64,000 bases of DNA from Enterovibrio paralichthyis (GTDB taxonomy: Bacteria > Pseudomonadota > Gammaproteobacteria > Enterobacterales > Vibrionaceae). The notes below the pieces were generated by a model. It was not told where the DNA came from and made no database searches. It saw only the letters and a program-made list of their open reading frames with translations. Below are positions 34,547 through 43,558 of this stretch, piece by piece (positions within the stretch are counted from its first letter, which is position 1; each line of letters begins with the position of its first letter). The translations under genes were made by a program, and so were the position numbers. The DNA is taken from the NCBI RefSeq assembly GCF_019209835.1, contig NZ_JAHUTS010000001.1, positions 429,234 through 493,233 of the forward strand, in the 5' to 3' direction.

Positions 34547-35959
34547 ATGACAAAGCAAATTGATACCAAAGCCCTGCTTGAAATCGACCGCCAGAATGTT
34601 TTTCATGCATCTACCCACCTCAAGCAATATGCCGACGGTGATTTGGCTGGCCGCATCATTACCAGCGCCAAAGGGATCCGTATTCAGGATTCAGAAGGCA
34701 TTGAGCTGATTGACGGTTTCGCAGGACTCTACTGCGTCAACATCGGCTATGGCCGCGAAGAAATGGCCGAAGCGATTTACGAGCAAGCGAAGAAACTCGC
34801 CTACTACCACACCTATGTGGGTCACACCAACGAGGCACTGATCACCCTGTCTGAGCGCATTCTGAAAATGGCCGGACAAGGCATGAGCAAGGTGTACTAC
34901 GGCATGTCCGGCAGTGACGCCAACGAAACCCAGCTCAAACTGGTGTGGTACTACAACAACGCACGCGGCTTGCCAGAGAAGAAAAAAATCATCTCCCGCG
35001 ATCGTGGCTACCACGGTTCCAGCATTGCGTCTGGCTCATTGACCGGTCTGCCGCTGTTCCATGCGCATTTTGACCTGCCTCTTGAGCGCATCAAACACAC
35101 CATAGCGCCCTACTACTACCGCCGTGCAGATGACGGTATGACAGAGCGTGAGTTCTCCAAACACTGCGCAGACGAACTGGAAAAAATGATCCTGGCGGAA
35201 GGCCCGGAAACGGTGGCTGCCATGATTGGCGAACCAGTGCTGGGTACCGGTGGTATCGTGCCACCACCAGAAGGTTACTGGCAGGAAATCCGCAAAGTGC
35301 TGGATAAGTACGATGTGTTGCTGATTTCTGATGAAGTGGTGTGTGGCTTTGGCCGACTGGGTGCGGATTTCGGTTCTATCATGTATGACATGAAACCAGA
35401 TTTGATCACCGTCGCCAAAGGCCTGACGTCTGCTTACCAGCCACTTTCCGGCGTGATGGTTGGCGAGAAAGTGTGGAAAGTGCTGGAAGACGGCACTGAC
35501 CAATGGGGCGCAATCGGCCACGGTTACACCTATTCCGGTCACCCACTGGGGGCGGCATCGGCACTGTGCAATCTCGACATTATCGAGCGCGAAAACCTGA
35601 CCATGAATGCCCGTGACACCGGTGCTTACTTCCAGCAGCAAATGCAGGCAACCTTCGCCAACCATCCATTGGTGGGTGACAGCCGCGGTATTGGCTTGCT
35701 GCATGCGCTGGAGTTTTCATCCAACAAGGCAAAACGCGAGCATTTCGACCCGAACCTGAAAGTCGGCCCACAAATCGCCGCGGCGTGTCTGGAGCAAGGT
35801 CTCATTGCCCGCGCAATGCCACATGGTGACATTCTCGGCTTCGCGCCACCGCTTGTGGTAGATCGCGCAGACATTGATGAAATTGTCGCCCGTGCGAAAA
35901 AAGCCATTGACAAAGTCACTGACAATCTGGTCAGCAGCGGTAGCTGGAAAGCCGCGTAA
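34547..35959 (+). CDS. doeD: Diaminobutyrate transaminase DoeD
   Basis: DoeD transfers the amino group of L-2,4-diaminobutyrate to an oxo-acid, giving aspartate beta-semialdehyde. The 470-residue protein is a class III PLP aminotransferase: Asp262 in ISDEVVCGFGR contacts the pyridine nitrogen and Lys291 in VAKGLTSAYQPL forms the Schiff base. It lies 22 bases after doeC, with AAAGGAG before its ATG, so the two consecutive steps are encoded side by side. Confidence 0.92.
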   Translation: MTKQIDTKALLEIDRQNVFHASTHLKQYADGDLAGRIITSAKGIRIQDSEGIELIDGFAGLYCVNIGYGREEMAEAIYEQAKKLAYYHTYVGHTNEALITLSERILKMAGQGMSKVYYGMSGSDANETQLKLVWYYNNARGLPEKKKIISRDRGYHGSSIASGSLTGLPLFHAHFDLPLERIKHTIAPYYYRRADDGMTEREFSKHCADELEKMILAEGPETVAAMIGEPVLGTGGIVPPPEGYWQEIRKVLDKYDVLLISDEVVCGFGRLGADFGSIMYDMKPDLITVAKGLTSAYQPLSGVMVGEKVWKVLEDGTDQWGAIGHGYTYSGHPLGAASALCNLDIIERENLTMNARDTGAYFQQQMQATFANHPLVGDSRGIGLLHALEFSSNKAKREHFDPNLKVGPQIAAACLEQGLIARAMPHGDILGFAPPLVVDRADIDEIVARAKKAIDKVTDNLVSSGSWKAA

Positions 35960-35987
35960 TCTGACCAAAAATGGAGAATAGCCAAGG

Positions 35988-36980
35988 ATGACAAACAAGA
36001 TTAACGTCACCATCGGTGATGTCTACTTGGCACGGAAAGCCATTCACGGCGGGGTGAGACGCACCCCGCTCGTGCGTTCCGATGCCCTGTCAAAACGCTT
36101 TAACTGTAACGCCTACCTGAAACTGGAAACCCTCCAGCCTATCGGTGCATTCAAGTTGCGCGGTGCCACTTATGCCATGAGCAAGCTCAGCGACGAACAG
36201 CGCAAAGCCGGTGTCGTGACCTGTTCTACCGGCAACCATGGCCGCGCTGTTGCTTATGCCGGTAAACGTCTGGGCGTGAAAACCATCATTTGCATGTCCG
36301 AACTGGTGCCGGAAAACAAGGTAAACGCCATCCGTGAGCTTGGCGCAGAAGCGCGCATTATCGGCAAATCCCAGGACGATGCTGAAATGGAAGCGGGTCG
36401 CCTTGAAACAGAAGAAGGCATGGTTTATCTCTCCCCCTTCGACCACCCGGATATCGTCGCAGGTCAGGGCACTATCGGTATCGAGATTCTGGAAGATCTG
36501 CCGGAGGTGGATGTCATTTTCACGGGTCTCTCTGGGGGCGGCCTGCTTGGTGGGATTGGGCTGGTTGCCAAAACCATTAATCCTGACATTAAAATCATCG
36601 GCGTCACCATGGAAAAAGGCGCAGCCATGGTCGCCAGCCTTGAAGCCGGAAAACCAGTTCAGGTTACCGAGTACCCGTCCTTCGCCGACAGTCTTGGTGG
36701 AGGGATTGGATTCAACAACAACCTGACCCTGCCGTTGGTGAAGCAGGTCTTGGATGAAGCCTTTCTGGTGGATGAAAAGCATATCGCCGCTGAAATGGTG
36801 TATATGCTTGAAGAAGAGAAAAAATTGCTGGAAGGCGCTGCAGTCGTTGGCCCGGCAGCCATTGAACAACACGGTCTGGATATGACAGGTAAAAACGTGG
36901 TGTTTGTGCTGAGTGGACAGAACGTCGCCATGCAAACCTACAAAGAGGCGGAAGCATTGGTGAGAGGGGATCAGGCATGA
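35988..36980 (+). CDS. eutB: EutB, threonine-dehydratase-like PLP enzyme of ectoine use
   Basis: This 330-residue fold-type II PLP enzyme resembles threonine dehydratase. Lys56 in IGAFKLRGA is the PLP lysine, STGNHGRAVAYAG binds substrate, and SGGGLLGG near residue 180 holds the phosphate. It lacks the C-terminal regulatory domain of IlvA. Together with EutC and EutA it has been proposed to convert 5-hydroxyectoine or its ring-opened product into the ectoine route; the exact reaction is not settled. Its stop overlaps the eutC start by four bases. Confidence 0.88.
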   Translation: MTNKINVTIGDVYLARKAIHGGVRRTPLVRSDALSKRFNCNAYLKLETLQPIGAFKLRGATYAMSKLSDEQRKAGVVTCSTGNHGRAVAYAGKRLGVKTIICMSELVPENKVNAIRELGAEARIIGKSQDDAEMEAGRLETEEGMVYLSPFDHPDIVAGQGTIGIEILEDLPEVDVIFTGLSGGGLLGGIGLVAKTINPDIKIIGVTMEKGAAMVASLEAGKPVQVTEYPSFADSLGGGIGFNNNLTLPLVKQVLDEAFLVDEKHIAAEMVYMLEEEKKLLEGAAVVGPAAIEQHGLDMTGKNVVFVLSGQNVAMQTYKEAEALVRGDQA

Positions 36981-37921
36981 AAATCTACAACAAAGCGCAA
37001 ATTGAATCGGTCACCCAGTTGGATCTTGATGCGTTGGAAGCGATTGAGGAAGCCTTTGCCGCGTTGGGTCGCGGATTGGTTACCATGCCGCCCATCCTCA
37101 GTATGAACATCGAGGAAAACAATGGCGAAGTCGATGTTAAAACGGCCCATATTCGTGGCAACGACACATTCGCCATCAAGATCAGTCCGGGATTTTTCGA
37201 CAATCCGAAACTTGGTCTGCCAAGCCTGAATGGCCTGATGGTGCTGTTCTCTGCCAAAACCGGGTTGGTCGATTCGCTTCTGCTTGATGAAGGCTACCTC
37301 ACTGATACCCGCACAGCGCTTGCCGGTGCCTTAGCCGCAAAATGGCTTTCACGCGCCGATGCCAATACGGTCGCCGTAATGGGCTCAGGCTTACAGGCAG
37401 AATTGCAGGTAGCCGCGTTGCGTCTGGTTCGCCCTATCCGTCAGGTTCGCGTGTTTGCAAGAAGCGAAGAAAAAGCGAATGCCTACCGCACCAAGATGGC
37501 AGAAAAGTACGGGTTGGACGTGATTGTCTGCCAAAGTGCCAAAGAAGCCTGCGCGGAAGCACATATCGTGGTCACCACCACACCATCTACAGAGCCTTTG
37601 CTGGCGTGGGATGATTTACCACCGGGTATTCATGTCACGGCGATGGGTTCTGACAATGCCCACAAGCAGGAACTGGAAAGCGACATACTGGAAAAGGCGG
37701 ATTATTTTGTCGTCGACCGTCTGTCACAGTCCGCGACGCTTGGGGAGCTTCACCACTTTCAGGGCGAATTTCCCAAACATATATTTGAGCTGGGCACCCT
37801 GATTGCGGAGCAAAAACACCTGCGCACGGACGACATGCAAATTACTGTGTGCGACCTGACAGGCACCGGCGTGCAGGACACAGCCATTGCGGGTTACACC
37901 GCAAAACGTCTGGCTGATTAA
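36977..37921 (+). CDS. eutC: EutC, ornithine-cyclodeaminase-family enzyme of ectoine use
   Basis: This 314-residue protein belongs to the ornithine cyclodeaminase/mu-crystallin family. The NAD-binding Rossmann motif is VAVMGSGLQAELQVAAL near residue 135, and LLDEGYLTDTRTALAGALA is the family active-site helix with Asp and Thr. It probably acts with EutB on an amino or imino acid intermediate of hydroxyectoine breakdown, an inference from conserved clustering. Start and eutB stop overlap as ATGA, indicating coupled translation. Confidence 0.88.
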   Translation: MKIYNKAQIESVTQLDLDALEAIEEAFAALGRGLVTMPPILSMNIEENNGEVDVKTAHIRGNDTFAIKISPGFFDNPKLGLPSLNGLMVLFSAKTGLVDSLLLDEGYLTDTRTALAGALAAKWLSRADANTVAVMGSGLQAELQVAALRLVRPIRQVRVFARSEEKANAYRTKMAEKYGLDVIVCQSAKEACAEAHIVVTTTPSTEPLLAWDDLPPGIHVTAMGSDNAHKQELESDILEKADYFVVDRLSQSATLGELHHFQGEFPKHIFELGTLIAEQKHLRTDDMQITVCDLTGTGVQDTAIAGYTAKRLAD

Positions 37922-37948
37922 ACGTCACTGTCTCTAATCGTTATGGCT

Positions 37949-37968
37949 AAAGGGCAATTGCGCCCTTT
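37949..37968 (+). terminator. Hairpin between eutC and eutA
   Basis: Stem aaagggc pairs with gcccttt around a six-base loop, without a following T run. It may attenuate or stabilise the message before eutA rather than end it. Confidence 0.4.
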
Positions 37969-37988
37969 ATACCGCACGAGGTTCGGTT

Positions 37989-38768
37989 ATGAATGCACTT
38001 TCCGATTTCAAAGCGATTGAACAAACCTTCCCCTTTGAGCCTTGCACCGTGCGAGCCCCACTCCGCATTGGCCTGGTTCAGCTTTCCACGGACTACACAC
38101 TGGAAACCGACTGGCATCCGCTGGTGGGTGGTGAAATTGAGCTTTACAGCACCAGAATGTATGCCAGTGGCACGGTGACCGTCAGCGAACTGACTGGCAT
38201 GAAGCAGCGCATCGCGAATGCTGCCGCCATGGTGGCACCGGATTGGGAGCTGGATGTCATGGCATTTGGCTGCACATCAGCCAGCATGTTGATTGGGGAC
38301 GAAACCATTCAGGATTTACTCACCCATTTTCGCCCCGGCGTACCAGCTACCAACCCCTGGCGGGCGAGCTGCTCCGCACTGCAAGCGCTGGGTGCTCAAA
38401 ACGTTGCCGTGATGACGCCGTACACCACAGAAGTTAACGCACCATTTTGGCAGGCGATGTATCGGGAAGGTTTCGACGTTTCAGCGTTCGGTGCTTTCCA
38501 GCTTGATAACGACACCAACATTCCTCGGGTTAGCGTCCAAGCGTTGCTGGATGGGGCAAAGGCGCTATTGGATAAACAACCGGCCGACGCCATCTTCATC
38601 CCCTGCACCAACATGAAAGTGATGAAACACATCAATATGTTCGAAAAGGAATTAAGTTGCCCGCTGGTCACCTCCAATCAGGCCATGTTTTGGCATGCCA
38701 TGTGTCTGGCAGGTTACCACCCGGAACATCCTTTCCATGTCGGCGGGAAGTTGCTGCAAATGGCATAG
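37989..38768 (+). CDS. eutA: EutA, Asp/Glu racemase-superfamily enzyme of ectoine use
   Basis: This 259-residue protein is of the aspartate/glutamate racemase superfamily, near maleate isomerase and arylmalonate decarboxylase. The two active-site cysteines are Cys95 in AFGCTSASM and Cys206 in FIPCTNMK, both present, so a two-base racemase or isomerase mechanism is possible. Its role next to EutBC, possibly adjusting stereochemistry of a hydroxyectoine intermediate, is inferred. It is the last gene of the island and ends at a bidirectional terminator. Confidence 0.86.
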   Translation: MNALSDFKAIEQTFPFEPCTVRAPLRIGLVQLSTDYTLETDWHPLVGGEIELYSTRMYASGTVTVSELTGMKQRIANAAAMVAPDWELDVMAFGCTSASMLIGDETIQDLLTHFRPGVPATNPWRASCSALQALGAQNVAVMTPYTTEVNAPFWQAMYREGFDVSAFGAFQLDNDTNIPRVSVQALLDGAKALLDKQPADAIFIPCTNMKVMKHINMFEKELSCPLVTSNQAMFWHAMCLAGYHPEHPFHVGGKLLQMA

Positions 38769-38787
38769 CCTCAACACACAGATACAA

Positions 38788-38820
38788 AAAAAAGACCGCC
38801 TGACATTGGCGGTCTTTTTT
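38788..38820. terminator. Bidirectional terminator ending the ectoine island
   Basis: Perfect 13-base stem aaaaaagaccgcc/ggcggtctttttt with a seven-base loop between convergent eutA and the sulfatase-fold gene. Confidence 0.9.
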
Positions 38821-38836
38821 CAGGTACGACGATCTA

Positions 38837-40789
38837 TCAGTAGCTCGCTTGCGCTTTATAGTAGTCTTCGTTAAACGCAAGGCTGCCCCACATGGCGTGA
38901 GCGTGGGCTTGCTTTACTGTTTCTGCATCCACTTCCGCACTCTGCAACTTGTCTGTCTCAGGGTCATAGCTGTACGTGGTAATTCCCATTTCAGGGCGAA
39001 GTACCACCACTTTGTTGTCAGCGGTCAACCAGCCAAAGTTCTTGTCCCGCTGCATCATTGCACGTTGTTTTTCAGCGGGCACTTCTTGAGTCAGGTCGTG
39101 GCCAATCATTGGATTGGTACTGCTGATGCCGGCCAAAGACAACACGGTTGGCGGCAAATCCAGCTGGCTGATCAGGCGGTCATCCATACGTGGCTCAATG
39201 CCGCCGCCAGTAATAATCGCCGGGATTTTGAAATGGCCGATAGGTACAGGCAAGTCGCCGGTCGCACGGGAATCGTGATCAGCAACAACCAGAAATACCG
39301 TGTCATCCCAGTAGGTTGAACGCTTTGCTTTTTTGAAGAATTCACCCAACGCGAAATCCGCATATTCCACCGCATTCTCAACGGTATTTTTGGGTTCGTT
39401 GAAAGGCACGATTTTGTTGTCAGGATACTCGAACGGAGTGTGGTTGGAAGATGAAAACACCAGGCTGAAAAACGGTTTGTCCTGTTTTTCCAGTTCAGTA
39501 AACAGTTCATCCGCGTGGTTATACAAATCCCCATCCGAAGCGCCCCATGACCCTACAAACTCCGGATCCTTGAAGGTTGGAAGGTCTTCCATATCCGAAA
39601 AGCCATTCCCCAGGAAGAAACTTTTCATATTGTCGAAATGGCTTTCACCGCCGTATACGAACTGGGTGTGGTAACCGCGGGACTTCAGCAAATCTGCAAT
39701 GGTAAAAAAGTGGGTCTGGCTTTTACCCAGCTTCACGACTGAACGCGCAGGCGTTGGTGAGAAACCCGTGGTGACCGCTTCAATACCACGAACAGAACGG
39801 GTGCCTGTGGCGTATGCGCGGGTAAATGCCCATCCCTTCTGTATCAACTGATCGATATTCGGCGATAAGTCCTCACCACCAAGGCTTTTTACATAACGTG
39901 CACCATGGCTTTCCAGCAACAGGATGACGATATTTTTCGGTTTACCTTGGTAAGTGGCCTGATGAATAGCTAACGTCGGCTCTTCAGCAGAAACGAAATC
40001 CTGCGCGGGTACCGTCATGTTAGCCTTCACTTCCTCGATGATGGTGTCCTTGTCCATTTTCGGGTAGTAATCAAATGCGTTAGATTCAGACTTCATCTGT
40101 TTGGCTGCAAAGATGACCGAGTAAGACGAGTTGAGCACCAGATCATTCATTAACGGGTCGCTGGAAAATGCCACCATCGCCGGGTTCAACGGACGGTGTC
40201 CCAAACTGGAACGTGCGCCCACTACGCCAACCACAACCACCAGCAATGCAATCAATGGACGCCAGTACCATTTCGGATACGAGAGTCCGGTGACCACGCT
40301 TTTCGACCAACGCCAGCCCAACACCACAGTAGCAACAGAAACGACGGTGCCAATGAAAAGCTCCAGCTTGTAGCCGCTCCACAGCATGCTGAACACTTCT
40401 TTGGGATAAACCAGATATTCGATAAACAGACGGTTTGGACGCAAATCATATTCGATGATAAAAGGCACCGTTGCCACTTCCATATACACTACCAGCCAGA
40501 GCCCGGCGGTGATCCATAAGCGCAGAACAAACTGCCAGATTCGTCCAAGCCAATGGTCGCCCGAAATCAATGCAGATAGGAGTGCAGGAAGGATCAGCAA
40601 ATAGCAAACCGACGCGATATCGACACGCCAGCCGCTGATGAACAAATGACTCCACGCCTGGGCATCATTTACCCTGCTGAGTTGCCAGAAAGCGAGGGCG
40701 AAACGTGAAAAGGTAAAAAGGAGGATGATTAAAAAGGCTGTCGCCACGATGGGGTAAAGTGGCCCGAAAAATCGTTTGACGCTATTCAA
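38837..40789 (-). CDS. LTA-synthase-family phosphoglycerol/phosphoethanolamine transferase-like membrane enzyme
   Basis: The 650-residue protein has five predicted N-terminal membrane helices (to about residue 185) and a large periplasmic sulfatase-fold domain. Metal and nucleophile motifs visible are NIVILLLESHGARY (Glu), YATGTRSVRGIEAV (the Thr/Ser nucleophile), and VVADHDSRATG (Asp-His). Relatives transfer phosphoglycerol or phosphoethanolamine from phospholipid onto envelope glycans. In Gram-negatives the acceptor is usually periplasmic glucan or lipopolysaccharide; which applies here is unknown. No linked glycan operon is present. Confidence 0.87.
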   Translation of the reverse strand: MNSVKRFFGPLYPIVATAFLIILLFTFSRFALAFWQLSRVNDAQAWSHLFISGWRVDIASVCYLLILPALLSALISGDHWLGRIWQFVLRLWITAGLWLVVYMEVATVPFIIEYDLRPNRLFIEYLVYPKEVFSMLWSGYKLELFIGTVVSVATVVLGWRWSKSVVTGLSYPKWYWRPLIALLVVVVGVVGARSSLGHRPLNPAMVAFSSDPLMNDLVLNSSYSVIFAAKQMKSESNAFDYYPKMDKDTIIEEVKANMTVPAQDFVSAEEPTLAIHQATYQGKPKNIVILLLESHGARYVKSLGGEDLSPNIDQLIQKGWAFTRAYATGTRSVRGIEAVTTGFSPTPARSVVKLGKSQTHFFTIADLLKSRGYHTQFVYGGESHFDNMKSFFLGNGFSDMEDLPTFKDPEFVGSWGASDGDLYNHADELFTELEKQDKPFFSLVFSSSNHTPFEYPDNKIVPFNEPKNTVENAVEYADFALGEFFKKAKRSTYWDDTVFLVVADHDSRATGDLPVPIGHFKIPAIITGGGIEPRMDDRLISQLDLPPTVLSLAGISSTNPMIGHDLTQEVPAEKQRAMMQRDKNFGWLTADNKVVVLRPEMGITTYSYDPETDKLQSAEVDAETVKQAHAHAMWGSLAFNEDYYKAQASY

Positions 40790-40938
40790 AGTAAGGTTCC
40801 GAAATGCAACTAAAAATCTGTTTTTCTAGCTTAACCAAACTGAAATCAGTTTATTACCCCCTGGTCACAGTATGTGTATTCAATTTCGCCGTTTTTAGCC
40901 TGTTTTTAAGTTTTCAAAAATAAGTCTTGATATTGATG

Positions 40939-41184
40939 CTATTCACGGGACGAGACACCGTCTGGCCCTGCGTCGTCAAACCGCGGCAATCCGTCGGCAA
41001 TGGATAACCAGCCCACCTTATATTCACACCAAATATGATATTGAGGCTGAACTGCCTCTGGCTCATCCAATGAACCTAAGGAGATCTCAACGGCATCCGG
41101 TGGTTCTGAGGTATAAAACGCCAATTGGGTACCAAAGTTGGGGCAAAATTCCCGTTTGCCCAACGTGTAATCACAGTCGCACAC
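40939..41184 (-). pseudogene. Truncated GFA-family (formaldehyde-activating enzyme-like) remnant
   Basis: The 81 residues match the C-terminal half of the GFA/CENP-V zinc-binding family: a CPxxGTQLAF zinc motif, EISLGSLDEPEAVQPQYHIWC, then KVGWLSIADGLPRFDD. The N-terminal half with the CxC zinc ligands is missing, and upstream the frame runs without a start into the Rrf2 gene in another frame. The second Cys of the CPxC motif is Phe here (CPNFGT). Both points suggest a decayed gene. The intact family has about 130 residues. Confidence 0.7.
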
Positions 41185-41240
41185 AGTGAAAACCCAACGC
41201 GGGTTATAACATCCGGGCGAAGGTTGCTGCTCGCGGGCAG

Positions 41241-41690
41241 CTACACGCTGAGAATCTCGATGTTCAAATGATGGCTCAACGCGCCTTCCCGCCCGCGTAC
41301 CAAATCTGCCAGGCTGTAATTATCCAGCTCACCAATAAACTTGGAGGCCGCATCCTGCAGGATATGACGAAAACGGCAATCCGGAGATATCACACAGGTA
41401 TCTGTCGGCGACGCAAAACACTCTGCAATGGCCACATCTTCAACCGTGGTTCTGAACACCTCTCCCACGTTTATGGCTTCCTTTGGACGGGATAACCGGA
41501 ATCCGCCTGAACGCCCTTTCGCACTAATCACATACCCATTTTCAGACAATGCATACATCACCTTTTTTAAATGATTGTAAGAGATGTTGTAGGCCTCTGC
41601 GATGTCTGACGTTTTCACTGTCCGGTTCTCATTAAGGGCAAGATAGATCAACGCCCTGAAGGTTAAGTTTGTGAATATATTGATTTTCAT
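41241..41690 (-). CDS. Rrf2-family iron-sulfur regulator (NsrR/IscR-like)
   Basis: The 149-residue protein has the Rrf2 winged helix (LKKVMYALSENGYVISAKGRSGGFRL) and three cysteines, C91, C99 and C105, placed like the [2Fe-2S] or [4Fe-4S] ligands of NsrR. It is divergent from a persulfide/sulfur operon with 162 bases between starts, so it probably represses that operon and senses nitric oxide, sulfur species or cluster state. That link is inferred from position. It is nearer NsrR than IscR in cysteine spacing. Confidence 0.85.
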   Translation of the reverse strand: MKINIFTNLTFRALIYLALNENRTVKTSDIAEAYNISYNHLKKVMYALSENGYVISAKGRSGGFRLSRPKEAINVGEVFRTTVEDVAIAECFASPTDTCVISPDCRFRHILQDAASKFIGELDNYSLADLVRGREGALSHHLNIEILSV

Positions 41691-41852
41691 TCTGACCTTC
41701 CTCGTTCAATAGAGAAATAAATATACACGCTTAGCTCACGCATTTAATCACATTTATATAACAATATTGTCTTTTTTAGATTTCGCTAATATAGTAAATG
41801 AACATATGACATGAGCATTTAATCTAAGTTTAGTGGCCAAATTGGGAAGCAC

Positions 41853-42671
41853 ATGGAATTCATTGGATATTTAGCAGCCTGCTTAATGGGCATAGTGCTG
41901 GGCGTGATCGGTGGAGGCGGCTCCATCCTGACCGTGCCTATTTTGGTTTACCTGATGGGGGTAGCACCGGACACCGCAACCGGCTATTCCCTTTTGATTG
42001 TTGGACTTACCGCCGCATTTGGTGCCATTAGGTATTTCAGACAAGGATTGATAGACGTACCTGCATCGCTTGCCTTTGCAGCCCCTTCTATCGCCGCCGT
42101 CTACCTGACCCGCGCATTTTTAATGCCAAATATCCCCGACCAACTCATGACTTCGCCTTTCGTGATCAGCAAAAACGTCGCCATCATGGTGTTTTTTGCC
42201 CTGTTGATGCTTTCCTCAGCCGCCCTAATGCTGAAAAAAGCCTACAAACAGCAAAAAGCGGATGCAGCGGGCGAAACGCCAGACGCTACCGATGAAAACG
42301 CCAAAGCCAACTGGCCATTGATCATGTTGGAAGGTGCGGTCGTGGGTATCGTCACCGGGATTTTGGGTGCGGGCGGCGGCTTCCTGATCATTCCTGCGCT
42401 GGTTCTCTTTATGGGCATGCCCATGCAAAAAGCCGTTGGCGCGTCCCTGTTTATCATCGCCCTCAAATCCCTGATCGGTTTTATCGGCGATATCCAGGCT
42501 GGCATTGAAATAGCAATGCCAATGATCCCTCTGATGTTGGTCGCCACCTTTGTCGGGATGTTCCTGTCGACCTCGATTGCATCGAAGCTCGACAGTAAGA
42601 GTCTTCAGAAGATCTTTGCGTATTTCACGCTAGTCATTGCGATTGTCATCATCACTAAAGAACTGCTTTAA
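41853..42671 (+). CDS. TauE/SafE-family sulfite/organosulfonate exporter
   Basis: This 272-residue inner-membrane protein has about eight hydrophobic segments in two repeats, each with the glycine-rich signature of the family (GVIGGGGSILTVPILVYLMG and GILGAGGGFLIIPALVLFMG). Members export sulfite, sulfoacetate or related anions. As first gene of a three-gene operon with a persulfide dioxygenase, which makes sulfite, it is well placed to expel that sulfite. Sixteen bases separate it from the next gene. Confidence 0.88.
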   Translation: MEFIGYLAACLMGIVLGVIGGGGSILTVPILVYLMGVAPDTATGYSLLIVGLTAAFGAIRYFRQGLIDVPASLAFAAPSIAAVYLTRAFLMPNIPDQLMTSPFVISKNVAIMVFFALLMLSSAALMLKKAYKQQKADAAGETPDATDENAKANWPLIMLEGAVVGIVTGILGAGGGFLIIPALVLFMGMPMQKAVGASLFIIALKSLIGFIGDIQAGIEIAMPMIPLMLVATFVGMFLSTSIASKLDSKSLQKIFAYFTLVIAIVIITKELL

Positions 42672-42687
42672 CGAGAGAGGTTAAGCG

Positions 42688-43542
42688 ATGAAAATTGAGA
42701 CGTTTTATGACAACCAAACTGCTACGTTCACTCATATCGTGATCGATGAAGCGACAAAACACTGCGCCATCATCGACTCGGTTCTGGACTATGACCAGTT
42801 TGCGGGCAAATCCAGTACAGACAGTGCTGACAGGGTTATTGAGTACGTGAAGCAAAATGACCTGACATGCGAGTGGATTCTGGAAACCCATGTTCACGCC
42901 GACCACATCACCGCTGCCCACTACCTCCAGGAAAACCTGGGCGGAAAAATTGCCATGGGGTCTTCTATCGTTAAGGTATTGAACCTTTGGGTGCCAATGT
43001 TCAATAACGAAGAAGACACCCCACTCACCGGCGAACAATACGACCAACTGTTCAATGAAGGTGATACGTTCAAAATTGGTAATCTGGATGTGAGCGTCTG
43101 GCATACACCCGGCCACACACCAGCGTGTGCCACTTACCTGATTGGCGATGCCATCTTTGTGGGTGACACCATGTTCGCGCCACACCTTGGTACCGCGCGT
43201 TGCGACTTCCCCGGCGGCAGTGCAGAGCAGCTCTATAACACCATCCAGCGCTTTTACACCTTGCCAGATAGCACCCGCGTATTTTTGGGGCACGACTACC
43301 CGAAAGAAGGTGATGACCCTCTGCACATGATCACCATTGGTCAGGCGAAAAAAGAAAATATCCAGATCAAACCCGAAACGCCGCTTTCCGATTACGTTGC
43401 AATGCGTGAAGCACGTGATGCCACGCTGGCTGTGCCCAAACTGCTGTTCCCATCGTTGCAGGCCAACATGAGAAACGGCCAGTTCGGCAAACCGTCAGAA
43501 AATGGCAAGCAATACATCAAAATCCCAGTCAACCTCATGTAA
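42688..43542 (+). CDS. ETHE1-type persulfide dioxygenase (metallo-beta-lactamase fold)
   Basis: This 284-residue enzyme should oxidise glutathione persulfide to sulfite with O2. The iron/MBL motif is THVHADH (His68, His70, Asp72, His73), followed by His143 in HTPGHTPAC and Asp160 in FVGDTMF; three of these (second-shell and ligands equivalent to ETHE1 H79, H135, D154) bind iron. RCDFPGGSAEQLYNTI and FLGHDYPKEG are typical of the persulfide dioxygenase branch. It lies between the exporter and the SQR-like fusion, with a strong ribosome site. Confidence 0.88.
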   Translation: MKIETFYDNQTATFTHIVIDEATKHCAIIDSVLDYDQFAGKSSTDSADRVIEYVKQNDLTCEWILETHVHADHITAAHYLQENLGGKIAMGSSIVKVLNLWVPMFNNEEDTPLTGEQYDQLFNEGDTFKIGNLDVSVWHTPGHTPACATYLIGDAIFVGDTMFAPHLGTARCDFPGGSAEQLYNTIQRFYTLPDSTRVFLGHDYPKEGDDPLHMITIGQAKKENIQIKPETPLSDYVAMREARDATLAVPKLLFPSLQANMRNGQFGKPSENGKQYIKIPVNLM

Positions 43543-43558
43543 GAAGGAGGCGGTAGCG

